A stretch of DNA of 39,029 nucleotides from Pedobacter sp. (GTDB lineage: Bacteria; Bacteroidota; Bacteroidia; Sphingobacteriales; Sphingobacteriaceae). The notes beneath the pieces are model-generated. The model saw only the letters and a program-made list of their open reading frames with translations. It had not been told where the DNA came from and searched no databases. Below, piece by piece: positions 7,550 to 16,778 of the stretch. Where the stretch lies: positions 1-39,029 of the forward strand of contig JAPSHM010000004.1 of the NCBI GenBank assembly GCA_031179845.1, given 5' to 3'. The translations under genes and the position numbers were made by a program. How positions within the stretch are numbered: the stretch's first letter is position 1; every line of letters begins with the position of its first letter.

Positions 7550-8977
7550 ATGGGATGTGGAAGTTGTTCTACAGGTGGCGGTTGCGCCCCTTCCGGCTGC
7601 AAAAGTAATGGCTCTTGCCTTACTGGCGGTTGCGGAAAAATGGAAGTTTACGATTGGCTATCGAATTTGGATATGCCTTCAAATTATACACCTTTTCAGG
7701 TCATAGAAGTTAAATTCAAAGGCGCAAGAAAAGAGTTTTTTTTAAACAGTGATAACATTTATCTTGAAATTGGTGAGCTGATTGCGGTTGAAGGACCTAC
7801 TGGTGGATACGATATCGGTCACGTTTCTCTTACCGGTGAGCTGGTAAGAATACAGATGAAGCGCAGGAAAACAGCGATTGATCAGGTGACCAGGAAAGTG
7901 TACAGAAAGGCTTCAGAGGCTGATGTAGAGAAGTGGAAAATAGCGAAGTCGATGGAGTGGGAAACCATGCACAAGGCGCGCACACTCGCGCTCGACCTGC
8001 GTTTATCCATGAAAATAAGTGATGTTGACTATCAGGGCGATAAAACAAAAGCAACGTTCTTCTATACGGCAGAAGGACGGGTAGATTTTAGAGAACTGAT
8101 TAAAAAAATGGCTGAAACCTTTCGAATTCGAATTGAAATGAGGCAGATCGGCATGCGACAGGAAGCTGGTCGCTTAGGTGGAATCGGTTCATGTGGTAGA
8201 GAGCTATGTTGCTCTACCTGGTTAACAAATTTTAAGACGGTATCAACAGCAGCAGCAAGGTATCAAAACCTGTCATTGAATACGTTGAAGCTGGCCGGAC
8301 AATGTGGTAAGCTGAAGTGCTGCTTAAATTATGAGCTGGATACTTATTTGGATGCTCTGAAGGACATTCCTGACCGCATTGAAAGCTTGCAAACAGAAAT
8401 TGGCGTTGCAAGACATCAGAAAACAGATATCTTCAAAAAGCTGATGTGGTTTAGTTATCCAAATACAGAAGATTGGATTCCCCTGAAAGTTGACCGTGTA
8501 AAAGAGATCATGGCAATGAATAAAAAAGGTCAGAAACCAAATAATCTCAAAGAGGAAGCTGTTCAGCTGGTCACAACTACAGTAATCGATAAGATTCCTG
8601 ATTATGAAAATGTGGTTGGACAAGATAGTTTAACGCGTTTAGACGATAAGCAAAGAAACAAAGGGAGTAGAAACAGTAATAACCGGAACAATAACAACCG
8701 GAATAAGAATGCCGCCGAGAAAACGGAGAAAGGCGACCGTGGCCCTAAGCCACCTCAGCAGGCTAAGAACAAACAGGATGGAAATAAAAAAGAGCACACG
8801 CCAGGCGCGGGGACTCAACCAAAAGTTCAGCCAAAAGCTCAAACTCAACCTAAAGTAAAGGTAGCGGGTGGACCGGAACAACCTGCCGGAGAGAAACCTG
8901 CTGGTAGTAGGAACAATCGGAATAGGAATAATCGTAGAAAAAAGCCAACGGACAAACCAAAAAATGATCAAGCATAG
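7550..8977 (+). CDS. ricT: PSP1/RicT-family regulator with Cys-rich N-terminus
   Basis: This 475-residue homolog of Bacillus RicT (YaaT) contains a PSP1 C-terminal-type domain at about 110-290, with the diagnostic Cys patches GSCGRELCCSTWL and AGQCGKLKCCLNYE. In Bacillus, RicT joins an Fe-S Ric complex controlling RNase Y; the Bacteroidota role is unknown. The first 30 residues hold eight cysteines spaced by Gly and Ser (MGCGSCSTGGGC), which suggests metal or cluster binding. From about 365 to the end the protein is low-complexity and rich in Asn, Lys, Gln and Pro, probably disordered. It overlaps gldH by 14 bases. Confidence 0.88.
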   Translation: MGCGSCSTGGGCAPSGCKSNGSCLTGGCGKMEVYDWLSNLDMPSNYTPFQVIEVKFKGARKEFFLNSDNIYLEIGELIAVEGPTGGYDIGHVSLTGELVRIQMKRRKTAIDQVTRKVYRKASEADVEKWKIAKSMEWETMHKARTLALDLRLSMKISDVDYQGDKTKATFFYTAEGRVDFRELIKKMAETFRIRIEMRQIGMRQEAGRLGGIGSCGRELCCSTWLTNFKTVSTAAARYQNLSLNTLKLAGQCGKLKCCLNYELDTYLDALKDIPDRIESLQTEIGVARHQKTDIFKKLMWFSYPNTEDWIPLKVDRVKEIMAMNKKGQKPNNLKEEAVQLVTTTVIDKIPDYENVVGQDSLTRLDDKQRNKGSRNSNNRNNNNRNKNAAEKTEKGDRGPKPPQQAKNKQDGNKKEHTPGAGTQPKVQPKAQTQPKVKVAGGPEQPAGEKPAGSRNNRNRNNRRKKPTDKPKNDQA

Positions 8978-9434
8978 CGTTTCGTTGCTTTTTATTGCCG
9001 CGTTTGTAGTTTTTTTGAGCGGCTGTGTTTCAAATAACATTGTTGATAGCAATCAGTCCATGCCTTCACGGAATTGGAGTTATCCCAATAAAGTTAAGGT
9101 TTTGGTTGATATTACTGACAGCAACAAGGCGTACGATATTTATTTTAAATTAAGGCATACTGCGGATTACAGGTATTCAAATATTTTTGTCCTGTTTAGC
9201 GTGAAGACGGCGCAAAGGAAGCGCAGCCGGCGCTATGAGTTTAAATTGGCAGAGGCGGATGGACAATGGAAAGGTGCAGGATCGGGTAACCTGTATAGCT
9301 ACACCTTTCCATTGTTGACCAATTTCAAATTTCCAGCTCCTGGAAAATATGAACTGGAAGTGGAGCAGAACATGCGTGACAATCCGCTTAAAGGAGTGAG
9401 TGATGTTGGAATAAAAGTTGCTGAGGGGAACTAA
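8964..9434 (+). CDS. gldH: Gliding motility lipoprotein GldH
   Basis: The ATG at 8964 is chosen because it opens directly onto a lipoprotein signal (MIKHSVSLLFIAAFVVFLSG, Cys at 21); the longer upstream frame is only ricT read in another phase. The 156-residue product has the GldH segments WSYPNKVKVLVDI, YDIYFKLRHTADYRYSNIFV, GAGSGNLYSYTFPL and GKYELEVEQNMRDNPLKGVSDVGI. GldH is an envelope lipoprotein needed for gliding in Flavobacterium. Homologs occur in non-gliding Bacteroidota too, so motility cannot be inferred from it alone. The start lies inside the end of ricT, so translation is probably coupled. Confidence 0.9.
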   Translation: MIKHSVSLLFIAAFVVFLSGCVSNNIVDSNQSMPSRNWSYPNKVKVLVDITDSNKAYDIYFKLRHTADYRYSNIFVLFSVKTAQRKRSRRYEFKLAEADGQWKGAGSGNLYSYTFPLLTNFKFPAPGKYELEVEQNMRDNPLKGVSDVGIKVAEGN

Positions 9435-9435
9435 A

Positions 9436-10737
9436 TTAAAGCAGCGGAAGTAGTTGCTCCAGCGCCATTCCGCGGGATCCTTTAAGTAAAATGAGATTAT
9501 TTGTAATGGGGTTGTTTTTTAAAAACGCCTCAGCTTCGTTAAGGGTGTTGAAATAATGCCCTTTATGCGCATTTTTAGCTTCAAAAAAGGCATTCCCGAT
9601 AAAAATCAGTGTATTTACTTGAAGCCTTTCCGCTTCTTCAATAATGTGTTTATGTTGTTCTTCAGACTCCGCACCAAGTTCAAACATATCTCCTATTATA
9701 ATCGCCTTATAATCGTTGCTTAATAGTTCGATGTTCCTAAGTGCCGCTTCCATGCTACTGGGGTTAGCATTGTAGAAGTCGCAAATGACCGTGTTGTTTG
9801 CTGTCTTAGTGATTTGTGAACGATTGTTTTTCGGAATGTAGCTCTCTAGACCAGCATTTATTAGCGCTGGGCTAACCTGGAAGTGATGTGCTGTGCAGAT
9901 GGCGGCCAGAATGTTTTCGAAATTATACGCTCCTGTTAGCTGCACTTTTGTGTGGAATGATTCGCCTCCGGCTGACCAGGATAACTCCATAAATGGATCG
10001 GAGCTGATCAGCTTGCCAGATACGGTGTTCAGGGTTTCCAGACCATAATATATTGTATCGGTTAAACCGGCTTTTACGCTCATTTCCATTAGGATAGGAT
10101 TGTCTCTGTTGATAAACGCATAACCATTGTGTTCTTTTAAGTAAGTATACAGCTCTGCTTTTCCTTTTTTTACACCTTCAAACCCGCCGAAGCCTTCAAG
10201 ATGGGCCCTGCCGATGTTCGTAATTAACCCATGCGTTGGCTGCGCGATTTCGCACAGCATTGCGATCTCTCTTTGATGGTTTGCACCCATTTCTATCACG
10301 GCGATCTCTGTTTGAGTACCGATGGAAAGAATGGAAAGTGGTACACCTATGTGGTTATTCAAATTACCTTTGGTTGCAAATGAAGTATATCGCTGGGATA
10401 GGACCGCATTGATCAATTCTTTGGTTGTAGTTTTACCGTTGCTTCCTGTTAAGCCGATCACCGGAATGCGAAGTTGACTTCGGTGGTGTCTGGCTAGATC
10501 TTGCAGCGTGGTCAGGACGTCGGCTACCAGGATACAGCGTTCGTCGGTGTGATATGCTTGATTATCTATGATGGCGTATGCGGCACCCAAGTTTAACGCT
10601 TGCGCAGTAAAACTATTGGCATCGAACTTATCACCTTTTAAGGCGAAAAAAAGGCATCCTTTAGAAATGTTCCTTGTATCAGTACAAACCGTAGGGTGAT
10701 GGAGGAAGAGTTGATATAAGGAATCGATGGTTGACAT
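9436..10737 (-). CDS. murF: UDP-N-acetylmuramoyl-tripeptide--D-alanyl-D-alanine ligase
   Basis: This 433-residue ligase adds D-Ala-D-Ala to the UDP-MurNAc-tripeptide, the last cytoplasmic peptide step of peptidoglycan synthesis. The N-terminal domain carries TDTRNISKGCLFFALKGDKFDAN. The ATP-binding loop is GLTGSNGKTTTKELI (95-109), followed by NLNNHIGVPLSIL, EMGANHQREIAML and TNIGRAHLEGFGG, then DFYNANPSSMEAAL and IIGDMFELGAESEEQH in the C-terminal domain. Its stop is one base from the gldH stop, so the two converge with no room for a separate terminator. Confidence 0.96.
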   Translation of the reverse strand: MSTIDSLYQLFLHHPTVCTDTRNISKGCLFFALKGDKFDANSFTAQALNLGAAYAIIDNQAYHTDERCILVADVLTTLQDLARHHRSQLRIPVIGLTGSNGKTTTKELINAVLSQRYTSFATKGNLNNHIGVPLSILSIGTQTEIAVIEMGANHQREIAMLCEIAQPTHGLITNIGRAHLEGFGGFEGVKKGKAELYTYLKEHNGYAFINRDNPILMEMSVKAGLTDTIYYGLETLNTVSGKLISSDPFMELSWSAGGESFHTKVQLTGAYNFENILAAICTAHHFQVSPALINAGLESYIPKNNRSQITKTANNTVICDFYNANPSSMEAALRNIELLSNDYKAIIIGDMFELGAESEEQHKHIIEEAERLQVNTLIFIGNAFFEAKNAHKGHYFNTLNEAEAFLKNNPITNNLILLKGSRGMALEQLLPLL

Positions 10738-10826
10738 ATCTAAATTTGATGAATGATCGGTAAAATTACGTTATGAAAGAGAAACAAAAAATTTTCTTTA
10801 GTACTTTGGTGTATTAATTCCTCACT

Positions 10827-13313
10827 ATGAAATATTTTCCGCTTCCTTTTCTATTTTTACTGCTGGGGTGGACATCCAATTACGCACAACTGAAGTCGCC
10901 CGATGCATTTTTCGGTTATGCCCTTGGGCAACAATTTACGCCACACCAAAAGGTCGTGGAGTATTTCAAATACCTGGAGAAAGCTAGCCGGAATGTAAAA
11001 GTCGTCAATTATGGTAAAACTTATGAGGGACGTGATCTGCTGGTTGGAATTATCTCAAGTAAAGAGAATATGGACAGGCTGGAGGAGATCCGTAATCGTA
11101 ACAAACTTTTGAGCAAGGCGACGGGGGGAACCGAAGTGCTAACGAAGCAGCCTGCAATCGTGTGGCTGAGTTATAATGTACATGGTAATGAAGCCAGCGC
11201 AACGGAATCTGCTATAAAAACTTTTTATACACTAGCTGAGGCTAAATCAGCTAAACATACTCAATGGTTGCAAAATACTATTGTGATCATCGACCCGTGT
11301 TTAAATCCGGATGGACGAGAGCGCTACCTAAATTATTTCAATAGTGTTTCTGGTGCTATTCCCAATCCTGATCCAATGGCTAGAGAGCATCTAGATCCAT
11401 GGCCGGGTGGTCGGTCTAACCACTATTATTTTGATCTGAACAGAGATTGGGCATGGCAGTCGCAGATTGAAACGCGACAGCGCCTCGTGTTATATCGTCA
11501 ATGGATGCCTGAAGTGCATGTGGATTTCCATGAACAAAATTATAATGAACCATATTACTTTGCGCCGGCAGCAGAACCAATCCATCAGGATGTCACGCCT
11601 TGGCAAAGGGAATTTCAGATTACAGTAGGTAAAAATAATGCAAAGTATTTTGACCAGAATGGTTGGAAATACTTTACGAAGGAACAATTTGATCTGCTTT
11701 ACCCTTCTTACGGAGACACTTATCCCCTTTACAATGGTGCTGTAGGAATGACCTACGAGCAAGGCGGAATTGGAGCCGGATTGGCTGTAGTCACCATCGA
11801 TGGGGACACCCTGACACTAAAGGACAGGATCGAGTATCATTTTACGGCGGGAATGGCGACCTTGGAAACCGTTTCGGGGCATGCTGGGCGACTCGTTAAA
11901 GAATTTAAAAAATACTTCGAACAGTCGAAGCTCCATCCGCCCGGAAATTATAAAAGCTATGTCGTTAAAGGGGAAAATTTAGGAAAAATAAAGCGTTTGG
12001 CCTTGCTTTTAGAAAGAAACGGAGTAGCGTTCGCTTATGGAGGTGAGGGATTATTAACGGGATTTAATTTCGAAACCCGGAAATCCGGTAGTTTCAAGAT
12101 AGAGCGGAATGATTTGATTGTAAACCTGGAACAGGCAGGGTCGGTACTTGCAAATGTGCTGTTCGAGCCACAAACAAAAGTCAGCGATTCTAACACCTAT
12201 GATATTACTGCCTGGGCTTTGCCCTATGCGTATGGATTGAACTCCTATGCCACGAACACCTCTGTAAAAGGTAAATATGCTACGGTTGAACAACCCAAAG
12301 GAAATCCCTTTAGCACACAGAAGCCCTACGCATGGCTTTTACCTTGGAATTCATTGGATGATGCGAAAATATTGATCGCGATGCAGAGAGTAGGGATTAA
12401 AGTGCGGTTGGCAGAAGAAGGCTTCACCGCAGGTGGAAAGGCGTACCCGCTCGGGACTTTGCTCGTTTACAGGTTAGAAAATGAAAAATTGGTTAGTGAT
12501 TTATCTATGAAGATTGCCAGGATAGAAAAGGAGCATCAAGCTTTATTTTACCCAGTAGACGGTGGTTTCGTAGAGAAGGGAAAGGATTTCGGCTCATCAG
12601 TCTATCCGGCACTGAGTGTGCCGAAAGTAGCCGTTGTTTCTGGTGATGGCACCTCATCTCAGAGTATGGGTGAAGTGTGGCATCTTTTTGAAGAGGATCT
12701 TGGCTATCCGGTGACGATGATTAGCCTTTCAGATATTGGAAATTTGAATATCAATAAAATTAACACTTTGATCCTACCGGATGGAAGTTATGTTGGCAAC
12801 CTTGCGGAGAAATTGCACGACTGGATAAAAATTGGGGGCAAATTGATCTTACTGGAAGACGCGATACTTAGTGTCTCGGGTAAAAAGCCTTTTGCTATCC
12901 ATAGAAAAGAATACTTCAAAGACGAGCTTTTGAACGTTGATATACCAAAATACGTTAGTAGGAAACAAGCTAATTTGTCAAATTTAATATCTGGGGCAAT
13001 TTTTAGGGTAGAACTGGATCATAGTCATCCGATTTCAGCTGGTCTTGGTAATTATTATTATACCTTGAAGACTGACGATCGTTTATACGAATATCTTAAA
13101 CAAGGCTGGAATACCGGAATGCTGAAAGCTGGTAGTCATGTAGCGGGTATTGCCGGCGAAGCGGTATTGAAGAAGCTTGGCGACGGAATGCTTTTTGGTG
13201 TGCAACCGGAAGAAAAAGGCACAATTATTTACCTTGGTGCAAGTGTACTTTTCCGTTCTTTTTGGGAAAATGGGAAGCAAATGTTTGTAAATTCTGTATT
13301 TCTGGTGAACTGA
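10827..13313 (+). CDS. Secreted M14-family zinc carboxypeptidase
   Basis: This 828-residue protein begins with the signal peptide MKYFPLPFLFLLLGWTSNYAQ. The M14 catalytic domain spans about 35-360. Zinc ligands are H119 and E122 in NVHGNEAS and H235 in VDFHEQ. Substrate-binding Arg lies in NRDWAW (R206) and the general base is Glu311 in GMTYEQGG. The roughly 450-residue C-terminal part is not catalytic and resembles the accessory region of large Bacteroidota M14 proteins, with a glutamine-amidotransferase-like look near 600-700 (VAVVSGDGTSSQSMGEVW, LILPDGSYVG). It probably trims peptides in the periplasm or outside. It is monocistronic, divergent from murF. Confidence 0.9.
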   Translation: MKYFPLPFLFLLLGWTSNYAQLKSPDAFFGYALGQQFTPHQKVVEYFKYLEKASRNVKVVNYGKTYEGRDLLVGIISSKENMDRLEEIRNRNKLLSKATGGTEVLTKQPAIVWLSYNVHGNEASATESAIKTFYTLAEAKSAKHTQWLQNTIVIIDPCLNPDGRERYLNYFNSVSGAIPNPDPMAREHLDPWPGGRSNHYYFDLNRDWAWQSQIETRQRLVLYRQWMPEVHVDFHEQNYNEPYYFAPAAEPIHQDVTPWQREFQITVGKNNAKYFDQNGWKYFTKEQFDLLYPSYGDTYPLYNGAVGMTYEQGGIGAGLAVVTIDGDTLTLKDRIEYHFTAGMATLETVSGHAGRLVKEFKKYFEQSKLHPPGNYKSYVVKGENLGKIKRLALLLERNGVAFAYGGEGLLTGFNFETRKSGSFKIERNDLIVNLEQAGSVLANVLFEPQTKVSDSNTYDITAWALPYAYGLNSYATNTSVKGKYATVEQPKGNPFSTQKPYAWLLPWNSLDDAKILIAMQRVGIKVRLAEEGFTAGGKAYPLGTLLVYRLENEKLVSDLSMKIARIEKEHQALFYPVDGGFVEKGKDFGSSVYPALSVPKVAVVSGDGTSSQSMGEVWHLFEEDLGYPVTMISLSDIGNLNINKINTLILPDGSYVGNLAEKLHDWIKIGGKLILLEDAILSVSGKKPFAIHRKEYFKDELLNVDIPKYVSRKQANLSNLISGAIFRVELDHSHPISAGLGNYYYTLKTDDRLYEYLKQGWNTGMLKAGSHVAGIAGEAVLKKLGDGMLFGVQPEEKGTIIYLGASVLFRSFWENGKQMFVNSVFLVN

Positions 13314-13643
13314 ATCTATATTCAGTTTTCAGTGCATATCTATAATTGATAACACCTTTTCTGTGAGCTGTTTATAAGGGTTCATTTATTATTGCATGAA
13401 ATGTTAAATAATGTTAATTATTTGGTGTGTAGACCTCTTTATTCACTAAATTAAAATTTAATTTGTTTTAAATAAAAATCACAGAATATAATTCTAGTTT
13501 ATTCCGGTTTTTTGGTTGTTCAAACGGAAACAGCGTGTCATAGAATTGTCATATAACGTAAGTGCTTGTCAGTTAAGCTATGCACGCATATCTTATTCGG
13601 TTATATTTGGCTAATTATTAACTAACCTAAATTTTAATTTCTT
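13314..13643. other. AT-rich intergenic region upstream of the first SusC gene
   Basis: These 330 bases contain no gene. They hold a perfect 7-bp hairpin with a 4-base loop at 13406-13423 (AAATAAT/ATTATTT) and a 17-bp palindrome at 13448-13464 (AAATTAAA-A-TTTAATTT). Either could serve as a terminator-like element for the upstream carboxypeptidase or as a regulatory site for the susC promoter. No small ORF or tRNA is apparent. Confidence 0.5.
13602..13609 (+). promoter_or_regulatory. Candidate -7 element (TATATTTG) for susC/susD pair 1
   Basis: TATATTTG matches TAnnTTTG exactly and lies 34 bases before the susC ATG, giving a short 5' leader. No TTTG is present 19-21 bases upstream, so an activator or a non-standard sigma factor may be used. 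Confidence 0.5.
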
Positions 13644-16600
13644 ATGAAAAAACTTTTACAAAGTTTGTTCATTTTGATGTTTGTTGCAGGAACTGCACTC
13701 GCTCAAGATCGGACAATTACTGGTACTGTTACAGGGAAAGACGATGGGCTACCAATCCCAGGGGTCTCTGTAAAAATTGTTGGTACTTTGAATGGTACCT
13801 CAACCGATGCAAATGGTAAATTTTCCATTAAGGCTGGATCAGGACAATCCTCTATTGAAATTTCTTCTATTGGATATGCAACTCAAAGAATTGCGATCGG
13901 TAGTTCGAATGTAGTAAACGTAACTTTAGTCACCGATGCCAAACAATTGGGTGAAGTTGTTGTAACGGCTTTGGGTATTACAAAAGAGAAAAAGACTCTT
14001 GGTTATGCCACCCAAACAGTGAAGGCTGACGATATTGTTAATTCTAGAGAGGTAAACATTGTGAACGCCCTCGCTGGTAAAGTTGCTGGTGCGCAAATCA
14101 ATAATTCGGGTGGTCAGGCCGGATCATCTTCGAGGATTGTACTTAGGGGGACAACCTCTCTTATTGGTGAAAACCAGCCTCTGTTCATTATTGACGGGAT
14201 ACCAATGGATAACTCCGTAAACAGAGGTATATCGTCAGCAACTGAAGATGTATTATTCAACGGGACTGGTGGAAATAGAGGTGCGGATATTGATCCAAAT
14301 ACGATTGCTTCAGTGAATATATTGAAAGGTGCTGCTGGATCTGCATTATATGGATCAAGAGGTGCAAATGGTGTAATCATCATCACGACAAAAAGAGGAC
14401 AAAGAGACGAATCTCGAAAAATACCGAGAATTTCATTCTCTTCTAGTTTGGCATTTGATGACGCATATACTAAAGGTTACCAGACTTCCTACTTGCAAGG
14501 ATCACTCGGTTTATATAAAAATGGACTTCCTCCTAATGCTGGTGGTTATTCTGAAGCAGCTGGTGGTGCTCCACAAAGTTCTGCCAGTTGGGGACCACAT
14601 AAAGACAGCGTAAGCCAGAGCGTAATTAGTGCAATTGGGATGCCGCAGATTATTGATCCAAGAGAACAATTCTACAGAACAGGAAGAATTTGGAATAATT
14701 CAGTTTCATTGAGTGGCGGGGGCGAAAAATCTACCTTTATGCTTACTTACTCAAACCTAAATCAGCAGGGAGTAGTTCCTACAAATACTTATAAGAGAAA
14801 TAGCGTTACAGGCAATTTTACTAGCCAGCTTACCAAAAGTTTTTCCTCTAGTACATCGATCAATTACACAAATTCTATTAACAATAGAATGCCTGAAGGT
14901 AATACGAAGCGGTCATTCCTTTATTCTTTGAACTTTGCGCCAATTAGTTTTAACAGCGAAGAACAATACAAACTGGCGGGTAACAGATCATGGACAAACG
15001 AAGCAGGATTTAACAATCCTTATTGGTTATTGGACAACATATCAATGCCAAGTAAAGTGGATAGGTTTATAGTCTCCAATGAGTCTACATTAACATTTAC
15101 GCCGTGGTTAAAACTAACAAATCGTGTCGGCATGGACACTTATACCGATAATCAAAAGGAGCAAGTAAATATTGGAACCATCAGTGTTCCTAAGGGAAGA
15201 ATGTATGATGCTTTGATTAATTATCGTCAAATTAACAATGATTTGTTGTTGAATGCAGAGCGAAAAATAAATGACGACATAAATGTTTCAGGATTTGTTG
15301 GATTTAATGTTAACGACAGAACTTTTGCTAGTAGGACAGTTCGAGGTTTAGACCTTAGCATTCCGGGCTTCTATGATATTACAAGTGCACAAACTACACA
15401 GTCTTTACAAGATGATAGGAAAGAAAGAACTTTAGGTTTATATGCGTCATTATCTGTAGACTATAAAAATTATTTGTTCTTAAATGCAACAGCAAGAAAT
15501 GACTGGTCTTCAACTTTACCAATTGAAGGCAATTCGTTTTTTTACCCATCGGTATCAGGAAGTTTTGTGTTCACGGAATTGTTGCCTAAAAATCAATATT
15601 TAACATATGGAAAATTGCGATTAGGTTTAGCTGGCGCGGGTAATGCAGCACCACCAAATAGAACAATACAAACTTATATTTTGGCAAATCCAAGCGATGG
15701 AACTCGTGGAAACATTGCTTTTCCATATAATGGAACAAATGGGTTCCTAACTAACAATTCACTTGCCAGTAACACAATTCAACCGGAACAAGTTAGAGAA
15801 AAGGAGATAGGTCTGGAGTTGAGATTTTTTGACAACAGACTAAGTGTTGATGCGTCATTATATAATAAGACCAGCAATCAGCAAATCATTCCGCAAGAGA
15901 TCGCTTCATCTTCGGGTTTTATTGAAAGAACAGTTAATGCCGGTGAGATCTCAAATAGAGGGGTTGAATTGATTTTGACTGGCACTCCACTGAGGACACA
16001 GGATTTCTCATGGGATTTAACAGTTATTTTTGCCAAAAACAAGTATAAACTAAAATCACTTGCTGAAGGTGTCGACAATATTTTCCTTGCCGGGTTTGAA
16101 AATCCACAGATTAGAGCAGATAAAGATTATGGATATGGCGTGATTTGGGGAACCAGGTATGCAAGAAATGATGCAGGACAGTTGTTAATTGATGATAAGG
16201 GCTTACCAACATTAGCCGATAATTTAGGTGCAATTGGTAATGTTACTCCAGACTGGACAGGTGGCATAAGAAGTACTTTCACTTACAAAAGTCTTTCTCT
16301 GTCTGGATTATTGGATATAAGACATGGAGGAGACATTCTAAACTTTGACTTGTATTATTCTACTTTCTATGGTACCGCGAAAGTTACCGAGCAAAGGAAT
16401 ACGCCAACTCTGTGGGAAGGTGTAAGGGTTTCGGACGGTCAGCCAAATACAACAAAAATTATGCAAGATCAGTCATATTTTCAAAACGATTATACTGATT
16501 CTTTCGAAAACTTAGTAGAAGATGGTAGTTTTCTAAAACTCAGAGAAGTTACGCTTAGTTATGCTTTACCTCAGTCTATCATCAGAAAAACCCCATTTGA

Positions 16601-16766
16601 GGCCGTTAACTTTTCTGTTACTGGACGTAATTTATGGATTAAATCTGACTTTAGCTTTGGTGATCCAGAAGGTAGTTTGTTAGGGAACGGTAACGCACAA
16701 GGATTTTACCATGCGGTAACACCGGGCACTAAAGGTGTAACATTTGGTCTTAATGTTAAATTTTAA
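13644..16766 (+). CDS. SusC/RagA-family TonB-linked outer-membrane transporter (pair 1)
   Basis: This 1040-residue protein has the signal peptide MKKLLQSLFILMFVAGTALAQ. A carboxypeptidase-like domain (about 23-97, ITGTVTGKDDGLPIPGVSV) is followed by the SusC signature GEVVVTALGI and the TonB plug (NALAGKVAGAQINNSGG, LFIIDGIPMDNS, SVNILKGAAGSALYGSRGAN, GVIIITTKRG), then a 22-strand barrel ending in LNVKF. Such proteins pump glycans or peptides captured by a SusD partner across the outer membrane. No STN domain is present, so signalling to an anti-sigma factor is not expected. The SusD partner starts 12 bases after the stop. No enzyme gene is attached, so the substrate cannot be told. Confidence 0.95.
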   Translation: MKKLLQSLFILMFVAGTALAQDRTITGTVTGKDDGLPIPGVSVKIVGTLNGTSTDANGKFSIKAGSGQSSIEISSIGYATQRIAIGSSNVVNVTLVTDAKQLGEVVVTALGITKEKKTLGYATQTVKADDIVNSREVNIVNALAGKVAGAQINNSGGQAGSSSRIVLRGTTSLIGENQPLFIIDGIPMDNSVNRGISSATEDVLFNGTGGNRGADIDPNTIASVNILKGAAGSALYGSRGANGVIIITTKRGQRDESRKIPRISFSSSLAFDDAYTKGYQTSYLQGSLGLYKNGLPPNAGGYSEAAGGAPQSSASWGPHKDSVSQSVISAIGMPQIIDPREQFYRTGRIWNNSVSLSGGGEKSTFMLTYSNLNQQGVVPTNTYKRNSVTGNFTSQLTKSFSSSTSINYTNSINNRMPEGNTKRSFLYSLNFAPISFNSEEQYKLAGNRSWTNEAGFNNPYWLLDNISMPSKVDRFIVSNESTLTFTPWLKLTNRVGMDTYTDNQKEQVNIGTISVPKGRMYDALINYRQINNDLLLNAERKINDDINVSGFVGFNVNDRTFASRTVRGLDLSIPGFYDITSAQTTQSLQDDRKERTLGLYASLSVDYKNYLFLNATARNDWSSTLPIEGNSFFYPSVSGSFVFTELLPKNQYLTYGKLRLGLAGAGNAAPPNRTIQTYILANPSDGTRGNIAFPYNGTNGFLTNNSLASNTIQPEQVREKEIGLELRFFDNRLSVDASLYNKTSNQQIIPQEIASSSGFIERTVNAGEISNRGVELILTGTPLRTQDFSWDLTVIFAKNKYKLKSLAEGVDNIFLAGFENPQIRADKDYGYGVIWGTRYARNDAGQLLIDDKGLPTLADNLGAIGNVTPDWTGGIRSTFTYKSLSLSGLLDIRHGGDILNFDLYYSTFYGTAKVTEQRNTPTLWEGVRVSDGQPNTTKIMQDQSYFQNDYTDSFENLVEDGSFLKLREVTLSYALPQSIIRKTPFEAVNFSVTGRNLWIKSDFSFGDPEGSLLGNGNAQGFYHAVTPGTKGVTFGLNVKF

Positions 16767-16778
16767 AGAAAAAGAATC

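Noticed and set aside
8868-8963. Longer N-terminus for gldH
   Set aside because: It is the ricT low-complexity tail in another frame; the lipoprotein signal begins at 8964.
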